Source: Streptomyces qinzhouensis | GTDB taxonomy: Bacteria; Actinomycetota; Actinomycetes; Streptomycetales; Streptomycetaceae | NCBI RefSeq assembly: GCF_007856155.1 | Contig: NZ_CP042266.1 | Location: 1,612,001 to 1,676,000, forward strand | Length of the DNA stretch: 64,000 nt | Direction of reading: 5' to 3' | Shown: positions 47,183-57,338 of the stretch, in pieces | How the letters are laid out: every line of letters begins with the position of its first letter | Position numbering within the stretch: position 1 is the stretch's first letter | The notes under the pieces: generated by a model | What the model saw: the letters and a program-made list of their open reading frames with translations, nothing else | What the model was told of the DNA's origin: nothing | The model's database searches: none | Made by a program: the position numbers and the translations under genes

Positions 47183-47548
47183 CTACTTGCCGAGGGGGAG
47201 GACGTCGGCGTCGAAGCAGGTGCGGTCGCCGGTGTGGCAGGCGGCTCCGGTCTGGTCGACCTTGACGAGCACGGTGTCGCCGTCGCAGTCGAGGGCGACG
47301 GACTTGACGTGCTGGACATGGCCGGAGGTGTCGCCCTTCACCCAGTACTCCCGGCGGCTGCGGGACCAGTAGGTGGCGCGGCCGGTGGTGAGGGTGCGGT
47401 GGAGCGCCTCGTCGTCCATCCAGCCGAGCATCAGCACCTCTCCGGTGTCGTACTGCTGGGCGATGGCGGGGACGAGACCGTCGGCGGTCCGCTTGAGACG
47501 GGCGGCGACGGCGGGATCGAGGGGGCCTGTGGTGCCACTGCTGGTCAT
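47183..47548 (-). CDS. hisI: Phosphoribosyl-AMP cyclohydrolase
   Basis: Third step of histidine synthesis, 121 residues and without the fused HisE domain. Motifs: [28 protein letters not shown], LWxKG-like [38 protein letters not shown], with the Zn cysteines and Mg aspartates. The ATG lies 132 nt from the divergent DinB-like gene. It leads into trpE, linking the two pathways on one transcript. Confidence 0.96.
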   Translation of the reverse strand: MTSSGTTGPLDPAVAARLKRTADGLVPAIAQQYDTGEVLMLGWMDDEALHRTLTTGRATYWSRSRREYWVKGDTSGHVQHVKSVALDCDGDTVLVKVDQTGAACHTGDRTCFDADVLPLGK

Positions 47549-47680
47549 GCCGCTATTGTGCCGTGCCCGCGGGGCGCTCAGGACGGTTGTCCACAGGCCG
47601 GACCCGTTCCGGGGCCGGGTTGTCCACAGGTCAGGATCCCCACTGGGCACGGCCGCCTCCCCCGCCGTACGCTGGCGGAC

Positions 47681-48319
47681 ATGTCGACCCATGCCAAGCG
47701 TGAACGACTTATTCTCGCCGACCTCCTCGAAAGCGTCGGCCCCGATGCCCCGACGCTCTGCGACGGCTGGCGGGCCCGCGATCTGGCGGCCCATACGGTG
47801 GTCAGGGAGCGCCGCCCGGATGCCGCCGGAGGCATTCTGATCGGCCCGCTGAAGGGCCGGCTGGAGCGGGTCCAGGCCGAGTACGCGGCGAAGCCGTACG
47901 AAGAGCTGATCCAGTTGATCCGGACCGGGCCGCCCCGGCTGTCCCCGCTGGGCATCAAGCTGCTGGACGAGGCGGCCAACACCGTGGAGTTCTATGTCCA
48001 CGCCGAGGACGTGCGCCGGGCCCAGCCGGACTGGACGCCCCGACCGCTGGACCGGGTCTTCGAGGATGCGCTGTGGGCCCGGCTGGAGAGGTCGGCCAGG
48101 GTGCTGGGCCGCAGATCCCCGGCGGGGCTGGTGCTGCGCCGCCCGGACGGCCGGACGGCGGTCGCCCGCCGGGGCGCGCCCGTGGTGACGGTGAGCGGTG
48201 GCCCGGGTGAGCTGACGATGTTCGCCCTGGGCCGTCAGGGCGCGGCGCAGGTCGATCTGGAGGGCGAGCCGGAGGCGGTGGAGAAGGTCCGCACCTCGCG
48301 GATCGGTCTCCCGGGGTAG
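47681..48319 (+). CDS. DinB-like / maleylpyruvate isomerase-family protein (TIGR03085 type)
   Basis: A 212-residue protein of the mycothiol-dependent-like four-helix family. It begins [43 protein letters not shown], in which W-R-x-x-D-L-x-x-H is the metal-binding family signature. [18 protein letters not shown] gives a second His-x-x-Asp. Function is unknown, possibly a thiol-dependent transferase. It is the only + strand gene between hisF and hisI and interrupts the his/trp block. Confidence 0.85.
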   Translation: MSTHAKRERLILADLLESVGPDAPTLCDGWRARDLAAHTVVRERRPDAAGGILIGPLKGRLERVQAEYAAKPYEELIQLIRTGPPRLSPLGIKLLDEAANTVEFYVHAEDVRRAQPDWTPRPLDRVFEDALWARLERSARVLGRRSPAGLVLRRPDGRTAVARRGAPVVTVSGGPGELTMFALGRQGAAQVDLEGEPEAVEKVRTSRIGLPG

Positions 48320-48483
48320 CCCCTCTCCGGCGGACCCCGCGGACCCTGCCGATCCTGTGGGTCTTGTGGAGGCTGTGGGTCGTGCCGGGCTCGCGCGACC
48401 CCGCGCCGCGGCCGGTCCGGCCCGGCGGCACGGCCCGGCCCTGCCCGCCACCCGGTCGTACGCGCCCGCCGCGCCCGGATCCG

Positions 48484-48520
48484 CGTACGGCTCCGGCGGC
48501 CGGGCCGTCGGAGCCGTACG
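48484..48520. terminator. Hairpin between convergent hisF and the DinB-like gene
   Basis: 12-bp perfect stem (cgtacggctccg / cggagccgtacg) with a 13-nt GC-rich loop, 17 nt beyond the hisF stop. It probably works in both directions. Confidence 0.7.
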
Positions 48521-48536
48521 AAAGGCGGGAGCGTGG

Positions 48537-49292
48537 TCAGCGGACCGGGTGGCCCGCCTCCCGCAGCGCGTCCTTGACCTGCGAGATCCGCAGATCGCCG
48601 AAGTGGAAGACGGAGGCGGCGAGCACCGCGTCCGCACCCGCGTCGACGGCGGGCGGGAAGTCCGCCAGCCGGCCCGCGCCACCGCTGGCGATCACCGGCA
48701 CGGTGACATGCTTGCGGACCGCCGCGATCATCTCGGTGTCGTAGCCGTCCTTGGTGCCGTCGGCGTCCATCGAGTTCAGCAGGATCTCGCCGGCGCCCAG
48801 CTCGGCGGCCCGGTGCGCCCATTCGACGGCGTCGATACCGGTGCCGCGGCGGCCGCCGTGGGTGGTGACCTCGAAGGAGCCGCTCGCGGTGCGGCGGGCG
48901 TCCACGGACAGCACGAGGACCTGACGGCCGAAGCGCTCCGCGATCTCCCGGATCAGCTCGGGCCGGGCGATGGCCGCGGTGTTGACGCCGACCTTGTCGG
49001 CGCCCGCCCGCAGCAGCTTGTCCACATCGTCGGCCGCGCGGACCCCGCCGCCGACGGTGAGCGGGATGAACACCTGCTCGGCGGTGCGGCGCACCACGTC
49101 GTAGGTGGTCTCACGGTTGCCGGAGGAGGCGGTGATATCGAGGAAGGTCAGCTCGTCGGCGCCCTCGGCGTCGTACAGCTTGGCCATCTCGACGGGGTCG
49201 CCCGCGTCGCGCAGATTCTGGAAGTTGACGCCCTTGACGACCCGCCCGTTGTCGACGTCGAGGCAGGGGATGACCCGTACGGCGAGGGTCAT
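48537..49292 (-). CDS. hisF: Imidazole glycerol phosphate synthase cyclase subunit
   Basis: TIM-barrel subunit (251 residues) that uses ammonia from HisH to form IGP and [24 protein letters not shown] carries the catalytic Asp11-equivalent, [16 protein letters not shown] follows, and [16 protein letters not shown] carries the second Asp. Its start overlaps the priA stop by 4 nt. Last gene of the hisD-hisF operon. Confidence 0.97.
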   Translation of the reverse strand: MTLAVRVIPCLDVDNGRVVKGVNFQNLRDAGDPVEMAKLYDAEGADELTFLDITASSGNRETTYDVVRRTAEQVFIPLTVGGGVRAADDVDKLLRAGADKVGVNTAAIARPELIREIAERFGRQVLVLSVDARRTASGSFEVTTHGGRRGTGIDAVEWAHRAAELGAGEILLNSMDADGTKDGYDTEMIAAVRKHVTVPVIASGGAGRLADFPPAVDAGADAVLAASVFHFGDLRISQVKDALREAGHPVR

Positions 49293-50017
49293 GCCTTGGC
49301 CACCACGGCGAGGGCGTCCTCCAGGGTGAACGCCTTGGCGTACAACGCCTTGCCGACGATCGCGCCCTCCACGCCCGCCGGGACGAGTCCGGCGATGGCC
49401 CGCAGATCATCGAGGGACGAGACGCCGCCGGAGGCGACGACGGGCTGGTCAGTGGCGGCGCAGACGTTCTTCAGCAGCTCCAGATTGGGGCCCTGAAGCG
49501 TGCCGTCCTTGGCGATGTCGGTGACGACGTAGCGGGCGCAGCCCTCGGAGTCGAGCCGGGCGAGCGTCTCGTACAGATCGCCGCCGTCACGGGTCCAGCC
49601 GCGGCCGCGCAGGGTGGTGCCGCGGACGTCGAGGCCGACGGCGATCCGGTCCCCGTACTCGGCGATGACCTTGGCAACCCACTCGGGGGTCTCCAGCGCG
49701 GCGGTGCCCAGATTGACCCGGGTGCAGCCGGTGGCGAGCGCGGCGGCCAGCGACGCGTCGTCGCGGATCCCGCCGGACAGCTCGACCTTGATGTCCATCG
49801 CGCCCGTGACCTCGGCGATCAGGGCGCGGTTGTCGCCCGTGCCGAAGGCGGCGTCGAGGTCGACCAGGTGCAGCCACTCGGCGCCGGAGCGCTGCCAGGT
49901 GAGCGCGGCCTCCAGCGGGGAGCCGTAGGAGGTCTCGGTACCGGACTCCCCGTGGACGAGACGGACGGCCTGTCCGTCGCGGACGTCGACGGCGGGAAGG
50001 AGTTCGAGCGTGGTCAC
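49289..50017 (-). CDS. priA: Dual-function phosphoribosyl isomerase A (HisA/TrpF)
   Basis: TIM barrel of 242 residues. In Streptomyces and mycobacteria this HisA homologue isomerises both ProFAR (histidine) and PRA (tryptophan). [29 protein letters not shown] gives the catalytic Asp and PriA-type loop, [12 protein letters not shown] and [15 protein letters not shown] the second catalytic Asp. [21 protein letters not shown] is the flexible loop region of PriA, with the conserved Arg/Trp. The GTG start overlaps the hisH stop. No trpF is seen here. Confidence 0.95.
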   Translation of the reverse strand: MTTLELLPAVDVRDGQAVRLVHGESGTETSYGSPLEAALTWQRSGAEWLHLVDLDAAFGTGDNRALIAEVTGAMDIKVELSGGIRDDASLAAALATGCTRVNLGTAALETPEWVAKVIAEYGDRIAVGLDVRGTTLRGRGWTRDGGDLYETLARLDSEGCARYVVTDIAKDGTLQGPNLELLKNVCAATDQPVVASGGVSSLDDLRAIAGLVPAGVEGAIVGKALYAKAFTLEDALAVVAKA

Positions 50018-50652
50018 AGTGTTCCGATCCAGTTGGTCAGTAGCCGGGCACCGGCGTCGCCGGACTTCTCGGGGTGGAACTGGGTCGCCCACAGGGCGCT
50101 GTTCTCGACGGCCGCGACAAAGCGTTCGCCGTGGGTGGCCCAGGTGACGTGCGGGGCCCGGATGGCGGCGTTGGTGATCTCCAGCTCCCAGTCGTGCGCG
50201 GCGTACGAGTGCACGAAGTAGAAGCGTTCGTCGGCGCCGACCCCGGCGAACAGGGTGCTGTCCTCGGGCGCGTCGACCGTGTTCCAGCCCATGTGGGGGA
50301 CGACGGGCGCCTTCAGCGGGCCGACCGTGCCGGGCCATTCGTCGAGGCCCTCGGTCTCCGTGCCGTGCTCGATGCCGCGGGAGAAGAGGATCTGCATGCC
50401 CACGCAGATGCCCATGACGGGCCGGCCGCCGGAGAGCCGGCGGCCGATGATCCAGTCGCCGCGGGCCGCGCGCAGCCCCTCCATACAGGCGGAGAAGGCG
50501 CCGACGCCGGGGACCAGAAGCCCGTCGGCGTTCATGGCGCGGTCGTAGTCGCGGGTTATCTCCACCTCCGCGCCGACCCGGGCGAGAGCCCGCTCGGCGG
50601 AGCGGACATTGCCGAAGCCGTAGTCGAAGACGACGACCGATTTACGGCTCAT
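50014..50652 (-). CDS. hisH: Imidazole glycerol phosphate synthase glutaminase subunit
   Basis: Class I glutamine amidotransferase, 212 residues. The triad is visible: Cys in [14 protein letters not shown] near residue 82, His in [10 protein letters not shown] and the adjacent Glu. [16 protein letters not shown] is the family start. It supplies ammonia to HisF. ATGA-type overlaps join it to the small membrane gene upstream and priA downstream. Confidence 0.97.
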   Translation of the reverse strand: MSRKSVVVFDYGFGNVRSAERALARVGAEVEITRDYDRAMNADGLLVPGVGAFSACMEGLRAARGDWIIGRRLSGGRPVMGICVGMQILFSRGIEHGTETEGLDEWPGTVGPLKAPVVPHMGWNTVDAPEDSTLFAGVGADERFYFVHSYAAHDWELEITNAAIRAPHVTWATHGERFVAAVENSALWATQFHPEKSGDAGARLLTNWIGTL

Positions 50653-50813
50653 GACCCCACGCCCAGCCGGAGCACGCCCGCGATCAGCGCCATGCCTGCG
50701 CCGATGGACAGCAGCACGATCACGCCCTTGGACTGCTCCTGCTTGACGAACGAGTAGACGCCGCCGAGGAGGAAGAGCCCGACCACGATCAGGATGGTGG
50801 AGAGGCTGTTCAC
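50649..50813 (-). CDS. Small two-helix membrane protein in the his operon
   Basis: A 54-residue protein with two membrane helices ([18 protein letters not shown] and [20 protein letters not shown]) joined by a short KQEQSKG loop. Its GTG start overlaps the hisB stop and its stop overlaps the hisH start, so it is a coupled member of the operon. A gene of this kind occurs at the same place in other Streptomyces as I recall. No histidine-related function is known. Confidence 0.85.
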   Translation of the reverse strand: MNSLSTILIVVGLFLLGGVYSFVKQEQSKGVIVLLSIGAGMALIAGVLRLGVGS

Positions 50814-51403
50814 AGCGCGCCCTTCGTGGAGGGGAGGATCCCCGCGGCGCGCGGGTCGTGCTCGCTGGCGTACCGCAGGGCCCGGGCGAGCGCCTTGAAC
50901 TGGCACTCCACGATGTGGTGGGCGTTGCGGCCGTACGGCACGTGGACGTGCAGCGCGATCTGCGCCTGGGCGACGAAGGACTCCAGGATGTGCCGGGTCA
51001 TCGTGGTGTCGTAGGTGCCGATCATCGGCGCCATGTTCGCCGGCTCGGTGTGCACCAGATAGGGGCGCCCGGAGAGATCGACCGTCACCTGGGCGAGGGA
51101 CTCGTCGAGCGGGACGGTGCAGTTGCCGAAGCGGTAGATGCCGACCTTGTCGCCGAGGGCCTGCTTGAAGGCGGCACCGAGCGCGAGGGCGGTGTCCTCG
51201 ATGGTGTGGTGCGTGTCGATGTGCAGATCGCCGTCGGTCTTGACCGTGAGATCGAAGAGCCCGTGCCGGCCGAGCTGGTCGAGCATATGGTCGTAGAAGC
51301 CGACCCCGGTCGACACATCGGTCTTTCCGGTGCCGTCGAGATCGATCTCGACGACGACGGCGGTCTCCTTGGTGGTTCGTTCGACCCGCCCTACGCGGCT
51401 CAT
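50810..51403 (-). CDS. hisB: Imidazoleglycerol-phosphate dehydratase
   Basis: Mn-dependent enzyme, 197 residues, monofunctional. [36 protein letters not shown] and [18 protein letters not shown] give the repeated His-rich metal ligands (HHxxE). GKTDVSTG and [14 protein letters not shown] are conserved. It overlaps hisC upstream and the small membrane gene downstream by 4 nt each. Confidence 0.97.
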   Translation of the reverse strand: MSRVGRVERTTKETAVVVEIDLDGTGKTDVSTGVGFYDHMLDQLGRHGLFDLTVKTDGDLHIDTHHTIEDTALALGAAFKQALGDKVGIYRFGNCTVPLDESLAQVTVDLSGRPYLVHTEPANMAPMIGTYDTTMTRHILESFVAQAQIALHVHVPYGRNAHHIVECQFKALARALRYASEHDPRAAGILPSTKGAL

Positions 51404-52539
51404 GTGCTCTGCTCCTTCTTCAACTCACGTACGGCGTCGAGGAACGCGTCGTTCTCGGCGGGGGTGCCCGCGGTGACCCGCAGCCATCCCGGGACGCCGT
51501 TGTCTCGGACGAGGACGCCCCGGTCGAGGATCCGCCGCCAGGCGTCGTGCGCACCGCCCGCGCCGTCGAACCGCCCGAACTGGACGAAGTTCGCGTCGGA
51601 GTCGGTGACCTCGTAGCCGATGGCGCGCAGCTCGGCGACCAGGCGGTCCCGCTCGGCCTTGAGCTGCTCCACGTACCCGAGCAGGGTATCGGTGTGCTCC
51701 AGGGCGGCGAGCGCGGTGGCCTGGGTGACGGCGGAGAGGTGGTACGGCAGCCGGACCAGCTGGACCGCGTCGACCACGGCCGGGTCGGCGGCGAGGTAGC
51801 CGAGTCGCAGCCCGGCGGCGCCGAAGGCCTTGGACATCGTCCGGGAGACGACCAGGTTCGGCCGGCCTTCGATCAGCGGCAGCAGGCTGGGGCGGTGGCT
51901 GAACTCGACGTACGCCTCGTCGACGACGACCAGCGACGGCCGGGCGGCCTGGGCCGCCTCGTAGAGCGCCAGCACGGTCTCCGCGTCGACGGCGGTGCCG
52001 GTGGGGTTGTTGGGGGAGGTGATGAAGACGACCTCAGGCCGGTGCTCGGCGATCGCCCGGGTCGCGGCGGCCAGGTCGACGGTGAAGTCGTCGTTGCGCG
52101 GGCCGGAAAGCCACTCGGTGCCGGTGCCCCGGGAGATCAGGGCGTGCATGGAGTACGACGGCTCGAAGCCGATGGCGCTGCGCCCGGGGCCGCCGAAGGT
52201 CTGGAGGAGCTGCTGGATGACCTCGTTGGAGCCGTTGGCGGCCCAGACCTGTCCGGTGGTGACCGGGTGTCCGGCGGTACGGCTCAGATAGGCGGCGAGC
52301 GCGGTACGGAGCTCGACGGCGTCCCGGTCGGGGTAGCGGTTGAGCCCCCGGGCGGCCTCCCGGACCCGCTCCGTGATCCGCTCGACCAGCGGTTCGGGCA
52401 GGGGGTACGGGTTCTCGTTGGTGTTGAGCTGGACGGGGACGTCGAGCTGCGGGGCGCCGTACGGGGACTTGCCGCGCAGCTCGTCGCGGATCGGCAGATC
52501 GTCGATCGCCACGGGGCGCGGGGTGGTGCGGCCGGTCAC
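51400..52539 (-). CDS. hisC: Histidinol-phosphate aminotransferase
   Basis: PLP-dependent class I/II aminotransferase, 379 residues. [14 protein letters not shown] is the N-terminal signature, [16 protein letters not shown] and [14 protein letters not shown] follow, the PLP Asp is in [10 protein letters not shown] and the PLP Lys in [17 protein letters not shown]. The GTG start ([12 protein letters not shown]) overlaps the hisD stop by 4 nt. Upstream reading-frame extension belongs to hisD in another frame. Confidence 0.96.
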   Translation of the reverse strand: MTGRTTPRPVAIDDLPIRDELRGKSPYGAPQLDVPVQLNTNENPYPLPEPLVERITERVREAARGLNRYPDRDAVELRTALAAYLSRTAGHPVTTGQVWAANGSNEVIQQLLQTFGGPGRSAIGFEPSYSMHALISRGTGTEWLSGPRNDDFTVDLAAATRAIAEHRPEVVFITSPNNPTGTAVDAETVLALYEAAQAARPSLVVVDEAYVEFSHRPSLLPLIEGRPNLVVSRTMSKAFGAAGLRLGYLAADPAVVDAVQLVRLPYHLSAVTQATALAALEHTDTLLGYVEQLKAERDRLVAELRAIGYEVTDSDANFVQFGRFDGAGGAHDAWRRILDRGVLVRDNGVPGWLRVTAGTPAENDAFLDAVRELKKEQST

Positions 52540-53858
52540 TGGCCCGGGACCTTCCAGTCGAAGCGGGCCTTGAGGGCGGCGCCGTGGGCGGGCAGATCCT
52601 CGGCCTCGGCGAGGGTGACCACGTGGTGGGTGACCTCGGCGAGGGCGTCGCGGGTGTAGTCGACGATGTGGATACCGCGCAGGAAGGACTGCACGGACAG
52701 GCCGGAGGAGTGGCAGGCGCAGCCGCCGGTGGGCAGGACGTGGTTGGAGCCGGCCGCGTAGTCGCCGAGGGAGACCGGCGACCAGGGGCCGACGAAGATC
52801 GCGCCCGCGTTCCGGACCCGGCCGGCGACGGCGGCGGCGTCGGCGGTCTGGATCTCCAGGTGTTCGGCGCCGTAGGCGTCGACGACCTTCAGCCCCTCCT
52901 CGACGCCGTCGACCAGCACGATCGCCGACTGGCGGCCGCTCAGCGCGGGCACGATCCGGTCGTCGACATGCCGGGTGGCGGCGAGCTGCGGCGCCAGTTC
53001 CCTCTCGACCGCGTCCGCGAGGTCCGGGGAGTCGGTGACCAGGACCGCGGCGGCCAGCGGATCGTGCTCGGCCTGACTGATCAGGTCGGCGGCGACATGC
53101 ACCGGGTCGGCCGTGTCGTCGGCGAGGACCGCGATCTCGGTGGGTCCGGCCTCGGTGTCGATACCGATCCGGCCGGTGAAGTAGCGCTTGGCGGCGGCGA
53201 CCCAGATATTGCCGGGGCCGGTGACCATATTGGCGGGGGGGCATTCGCCGGTGCCGTACGCGAACATCGCGACGGCCTGGGCGCCGCCCGCCGCGTACAC
53301 CTCGTCGACGCCGAGCAGGGCGCAGGCGGCGAGGATGGTGGGGTGCGGCAGCCCGCCGTGCTCCTTCTGCGGCGGGGAGGCGAGCGCGATCGACGGGACC
53401 CCGGCCTCCTGCGCCGGAACCGCGTTCATGATCACGGAGGAGGGGTAGACGGAGCGACCGCCGGGCGCGTACAGCCCGACCCGCTCGACGGGGACCCACT
53501 TCTCGGTGACCGTGCCGCCGGGGACGACCTGGGTGGTGTGATCGGTACGGCGCTGGGCGCGGTGGACGATCCTGGCCCGGCGGATGGACTCCTCCAGGGC
53601 GGCCCGCACCTCGGGGTCGAGCGCCGTCAGCGCGGCGGTGAGGGCGGCGGCAGGGACCCGGACCCGCTCGAGGGTCACCCCGTCGAACCGCTCCGCGTAG
53701 TCGATCAGCGCCGCGGTGCCGCGATGGCGTACGTCCTCGCAGATGGGCCGCACCTTCTCCAGGGCGGCTTCCACGTCGAACTCGGCACGGGGCAGCAGAT
53801 CGCGCAGGGCGGCACCCTCGGGGAGGGCGTCACCGCGCAGGTCGATTCGGGAGATCAC
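52536..53858 (-). CDS. hisD: Histidinol dehydrogenase
   Basis: NAD- and Zn-dependent enzyme for the last two steps of histidine synthesis, 440 residues. [59 protein letters not shown] and [12 protein letters not shown] are family signatures. [12 protein letters not shown] and GAEHLEI carry the catalytic Glu-His and Zn ligands. GTG start. It is the first gene of the his operon, with a 183-nt divergent promoter region. Confidence 0.97.
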   Translation of the reverse strand: MISRIDLRGDALPEGAALRDLLPRAEFDVEAALEKVRPICEDVRHRGTAALIDYAERFDGVTLERVRVPAAALTAALTALDPEVRAALEESIRRARIVHRAQRRTDHTTQVVPGGTVTEKWVPVERVGLYAPGGRSVYPSSVIMNAVPAQEAGVPSIALASPPQKEHGGLPHPTILAACALLGVDEVYAAGGAQAVAMFAYGTGECPPANMVTGPGNIWVAAAKRYFTGRIGIDTEAGPTEIAVLADDTADPVHVAADLISQAEHDPLAAAVLVTDSPDLADAVERELAPQLAATRHVDDRIVPALSGRQSAIVLVDGVEEGLKVVDAYGAEHLEIQTADAAAVAGRVRNAGAIFVGPWSPVSLGDYAAGSNHVLPTGGCACHSSGLSVQSFLRGIHIVDYTRDALAEVTHHVVTLAEAEDLPAHGAALKARFDWKVPGQ

Positions 53859-54041
53859 ACCGACAATTCTCGCAGACCCGGAACCCGGGTCGTTTTCCGT
53901 ATCACTGGCTGATACACATCACGGGGCACCCACGGGTGATCATTGACCACTAGCGTTCACCCCGTCACTCAGCGGGAATAACGGCGGTACGCGCCCGGAT
54001 ACGGGAGTCGCGCGACGCCGTCGAGGAACGGGGGAAGCGCA

Positions 54042-55640
54042 GTGACCGAGCCGTCGGCCGACGGTCCGCCGGCCGGGCTGAGCCCGGCCGAGCTACGGAT
54101 GTGGAACGCCTTCAGAAACGGCAGCACCTTCGATCTCAGCGACCCCGATCCGCTGCGGAACGATCCCTTCTCGCCCCACCCCTGGGGTCCGGAGCGACAG
54201 GTCCGGGCCGACATCGTTGCCCTGCTGCTGCTCGACGGGCCACCGCCGCGCCCCGGGCGGGTCGCGGCGCTCAAACTCCGCGGCGTCCAGATCACGGGCA
54301 CGCTGAAGCTGGCCGGCGGCACCGTCGGCCCCTATGTGGAGCTGCACTCCTGCCGTTTCGACAGCGAGGTCCTCATGCCCGAGGCGCATGTCACCACGCT
54401 GCGGATGGTGGCCTGTCTGCTGCCCAAGCTGGAGGCGGCCCGGCTGCGCACCGAGGGCGATCTGCATCTGCCGCGCTGCCGGGTCGAGCACGGCATAAGA
54501 CTCACCGACGCCCAGATCGGTACGGATCTGCTGATCAACCAGATTCAGGTACGGCCGGACCGGCGGGGCCGGGCGATCACCGCGGACGGGCTCTCGGTCG
54601 CCCAGGACCTCCAGGCCGAGCTGATCCAGACCTTCGGGGAGTTCAGTCTGCGCGGCGCGAAGATCGGTGTATCGCTGAGCCTGCGCGGCAGCAGACTGCG
54701 GGCGGCGGCCGAGCGCCGGGCGCTGAACGCCCCGCAGCTCACCGTGGAGCGGACCCTGTATCTGACCGGGGCCTGGGTGAGCGCGGCGACCGGCGACCCC
54801 GGCGCCACCCCTCCGTACGGGGTGATCCACAGCGGCGCCCGGCGCGGCACCCGCCTCCAGCCCTTCGAATGCCACGGCGGGGTACGGCTCGACGACGGCC
54901 GGTTCGGGGACGCGATCGACCTGCAGCGGGCCCGGCTGCTGATGAACACGGGCGAGGAGCTGTCACTGCGCCGGATCGTCACCCCCGAACTCCGGTTCAA
55001 CGGGGAGCGGCCGGAGGAGGGCCGGGTGGTGCTCAACGGCGCCAAGGTGGTCACCCTGGTCGACCTGGCGGCGAGCTGGCCGGGCCCCGGCGGCCTCGCG
55101 ATGGGCGGTTTCGTCTACGAGAACCTGGTGCCGATCGACTCGTTCCCGCTGGCCAGACGGCTGGAGTGGGTGGAGTCGGCGACCCCGGAGTACTCGCCGG
55201 AGCCGTACGAGAGGCTGGCGACGGTCCTGCGCAACAGCGGCGAGGACGCGGATGCGCGGGAGGTGCTGCTCGCCAAGCAGCGGCGGCGGCGCGAGACGCT
55301 CCCGCTGGCAGGGAAGATCTGGGGCCATATCCAGGACCTGACCGTGGCGTACGGCTACCGGCCGGGGCGGGCGGCGCTGTGGATGGCCGTGCTCTGGGCG
55401 GCGGGCGCGGTGGCCTTCGCCGGGGCCCGGCCGAAGCCGTTCAAACCGGGCGAGCATCCGGATTTCAATCCACCGCTGTACGCGCTGGACCTGCTGCTCC
55501 CGGTGATCAATCTGGGCCAGGACGGCTACTGGAAGCTGGAGGGCCACTGGCAGTGGACGGCGGCCTGCCTGATCATGCTGGGCTGGATTCTGGCCACGAC
55601 GGTCGCGGCGGGCGCGACGCGGCTGCTGAGCCGCGGCTGA
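54042..55640 (+). CDS. Membrane protein with pentapeptide/beta-helix-like N-terminal region
   Basis: A 532-residue protein of unknown function. Residues ~65-300 contain many short strand-like units (ALKLRGVQITGTLKLAG, EHGIRLTDAQIGTDLL, SLRGAKIGVSLSLRG, TLYLTGAWV) of the kind found in right-handed beta-helix or pentapeptide-like proteins. After a charged segment (VLLAKQRRRRETLPLAGKIWG) come membrane helices near 440-455 and 505-525. This predicts a cytoplasmic beta-solenoid linked to a membrane anchor. The GTG start has GGGGGAAG upstream. It is divergent from the his operon. Confidence 0.78.
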   Translation: MTEPSADGPPAGLSPAELRMWNAFRNGSTFDLSDPDPLRNDPFSPHPWGPERQVRADIVALLLLDGPPPRPGRVAALKLRGVQITGTLKLAGGTVGPYVELHSCRFDSEVLMPEAHVTTLRMVACLLPKLEAARLRTEGDLHLPRCRVEHGIRLTDAQIGTDLLINQIQVRPDRRGRAITADGLSVAQDLQAELIQTFGEFSLRGAKIGVSLSLRGSRLRAAAERRALNAPQLTVERTLYLTGAWVSAATGDPGATPPYGVIHSGARRGTRLQPFECHGGVRLDDGRFGDAIDLQRARLLMNTGEELSLRRIVTPELRFNGERPEEGRVVLNGAKVVTLVDLAASWPGPGGLAMGGFVYENLVPIDSFPLARRLEWVESATPEYSPEPYERLATVLRNSGEDADAREVLLAKQRRRRETLPLAGKIWGHIQDLTVAYGYRPGRAALWMAVLWAAGAVAFAGARPKPFKPGEHPDFNPPLYALDLLLPVINLGQDGYWKLEGHWQWTAACLIMLGWILATTVAAGATRLLSRG

Positions 55641-56289
55641 CGACCCGGCGCCCGGTGGCGCGGTGCCTGCCCGGGGGCGCGGGCCATGCGGCCTACACCC
55701 CGTGGGCCCGTATGTATCGTCGTCGGCTACCGCCCGTCTGTGGCCTGTCGCGCAGTTCCTCCCCCTATGCCCAAGGGCATGGGGGGACCCCAGCGCCCCT
55801 TTCAGGTACAACCGCCTGAAGTTTGCTGTTCTCTGCGGACCGTAGGTGGTACTCGCGCAGTTCCCCGCGCCCCTTACTGTGCTCCTCGCCCCTGTCAGGT
55901 ACAGCTGGCTGGAGGGTGCCAATACGAGGACGATGTGAGCATGAAGGGGCGCGGGGAACTGCGCGACAAGCCCAGACCGGGCCGCGGCCGGGCAACGTCC
56001 TCGCCAGGTACGGCGCTCACCCGGCAGGGCATGGGCCGTCGGGAACCGGCCTCGCCCGGCTGGGCGCGTCCCGTGGCCGGCGGACGGCACCTGGGCACTG
56101 GGCCCCCGTGCCGCCAGGCGTAGGGCCCTTGGGCAGGAACCGGCGCGACAAGCCACAGAACCGGCCCCGCCGGGCACCGCACCGCGTTCCGCATTCTTTA
56201 CGGTCTCTTGCCTCGGCCCGGCACAACCTTTCCGCCGCCACGAAAACTTCACACCGTTCCGCTGGCAAACTTCCGGGCCGGGTTTTTCA
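55641..56289. repeat. Repeat-rich non-coding stretch with a 22-bp perfect inverted repeat
   Basis: No gene is seen in 649 nt. At 55854-55875 and 55944-55965 lie perfect inverted copies of aaggggcgcggggaactgcg plus two further bases. This is a word I recognise as a very common Streptomyces intergenic repeat. A related unit precedes it: cagttcc at 55763 and gcccct(t/g)tcaggtaca at about 55796 and 55890. A hairpin with a one-base bulge lies at 55761-55786 (ccccctatgccc / gggcatggggg). Confidence 0.75.
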
Positions 56290-57327
56290 ATGGTCGGCAT
56301 CATGGCACTGCTCCGCGCCCTGCTGCGCACCGCACGCGTGATCCGCCACACCCCGCGGCTCTCCGACGGTCTGCCGCCCGATGATGCGGTACTGCTCGAC
56401 GTGCCCGACGCCCGGACGGCTCCGTCCCTGGTGGCCGCCGCCGACGGTAACTGGGAGCCGGCCGCGAAGCTCCTGTCGACGACCCGCTCGGAGGCCGACT
56501 GGGAGAGCCGGGACCGGCAGGTGGCCCGGCTCGCGGCCTTCGCGTACGCCCGGGACGACTGGCTCGTCCACTGGCTGGCCGACGCGGAGCGCGACCCCGA
56601 CGCCCTGGTCGTCAAGGCCGAGCTGGAGGTCCGCCGGGCCTGGGACTCCCCCGCCCGCCGGGAACGCCTCCGGGAGATCGGCCCGTTGATCGACGCGGCC
56701 GCCGACAGCACGCCGGGCGACCCGGTGCCCTGGCGGATCGCCCTCGACCACGCCCGTGGCAGCCATGCCACCCACGGCGCCTTCGAAGCCCTCTGGGAGC
56801 AGGCGGTACGCCGCTCCTCGCACCACTACGGCTGCCATGTCGCCGCCCTGCGCTATCTCTCCGCCCAGTGGTACGGCTCCCACCGCGAGTGCTTCGACTT
56901 CGCCGAGCAGGCCGCCGCCGACGCCCTGCCGGGCTCGCTCATCAAGGCGCTGCCGGTGCGGGCGGCGTTCGCGCAGTTGCTCGCCGGCGGCTACAGCTCC
57001 GTCCACGCCGAACGCATCGACCGGGCGGCCGATCTCGCGGTCGAACTCTCCGCCGGCCGTCCGGCCGCCGACCCGGAGCCCGCCGAGGTACGGAATCTGA
57101 CCGTCTCCGTCCTGCTGCGCCGGGGCCGCTGGGAGGCCGCGCTGGAACAGTTCCGGCTGATCGGCCCGTATGCCACCTCGTTCCCGTGGACCTATTTCTC
57201 CGATGATCCGCTGAGCCGGTTTCTCAAGGCCAGGGACGGCGTACGGCACCGGCTCGCCTCGGCGACCCCGCTGCGTTCCGCACTCGGCAGAACCCGGACC
57301 GGCCGGGACCGCCCCGCGGCCCATTAG
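56290..57327 (+). CDS. Hypothetical helical protein (tetratricopeptide-like)
   Basis: A 345-residue cytoplasmic protein with no named domain recognised. It is mostly helical, with paired helices rich in Ala/Trp (DWLVHWLADAERDPDALVVKAELEVRRAW; PWRIALDHARGSHATHGAFEALWEQAVRR; AAFAQLLAGGYSSVHAERIDRAADLAVEL), which suggests a TPR-like solenoid. The last helix pair is LTVSVLLRRGRWEAALEQFRLIGPYA. Two ATGs (56290, 56302) lie within 12 nt and neither has a strong site. The Lon-domain gene starts 11 nt after its stop, suggesting co-transcription. Confidence 0.75.
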   Translation: MVGIMALLRALLRTARVIRHTPRLSDGLPPDDAVLLDVPDARTAPSLVAAADGNWEPAAKLLSTTRSEADWESRDRQVARLAAFAYARDDWLVHWLADAERDPDALVVKAELEVRRAWDSPARRERLREIGPLIDAAADSTPGDPVPWRIALDHARGSHATHGAFEALWEQAVRRSSHHYGCHVAALRYLSAQWYGSHRECFDFAEQAAADALPGSLIKALPVRAAFAQLLAGGYSSVHAERIDRAADLAVELSAGRPAADPEPAEVRNLTVSVLLRRGRWEAALEQFRLIGPYATSFPWTYFSDDPLSRFLKARDGVRHRLASATPLRSALGRTRTGRDRPAAH

Positions 57328-57338
57328 TCTTGTCCGAC

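Noticed and set aside
51400..53499. Apparent 699-residue fusion protein ending in HisC
   Set aside because: The first 320 codons are an alternate frame of hisD. HisC starts at the GTG overlapping the hisD stop.
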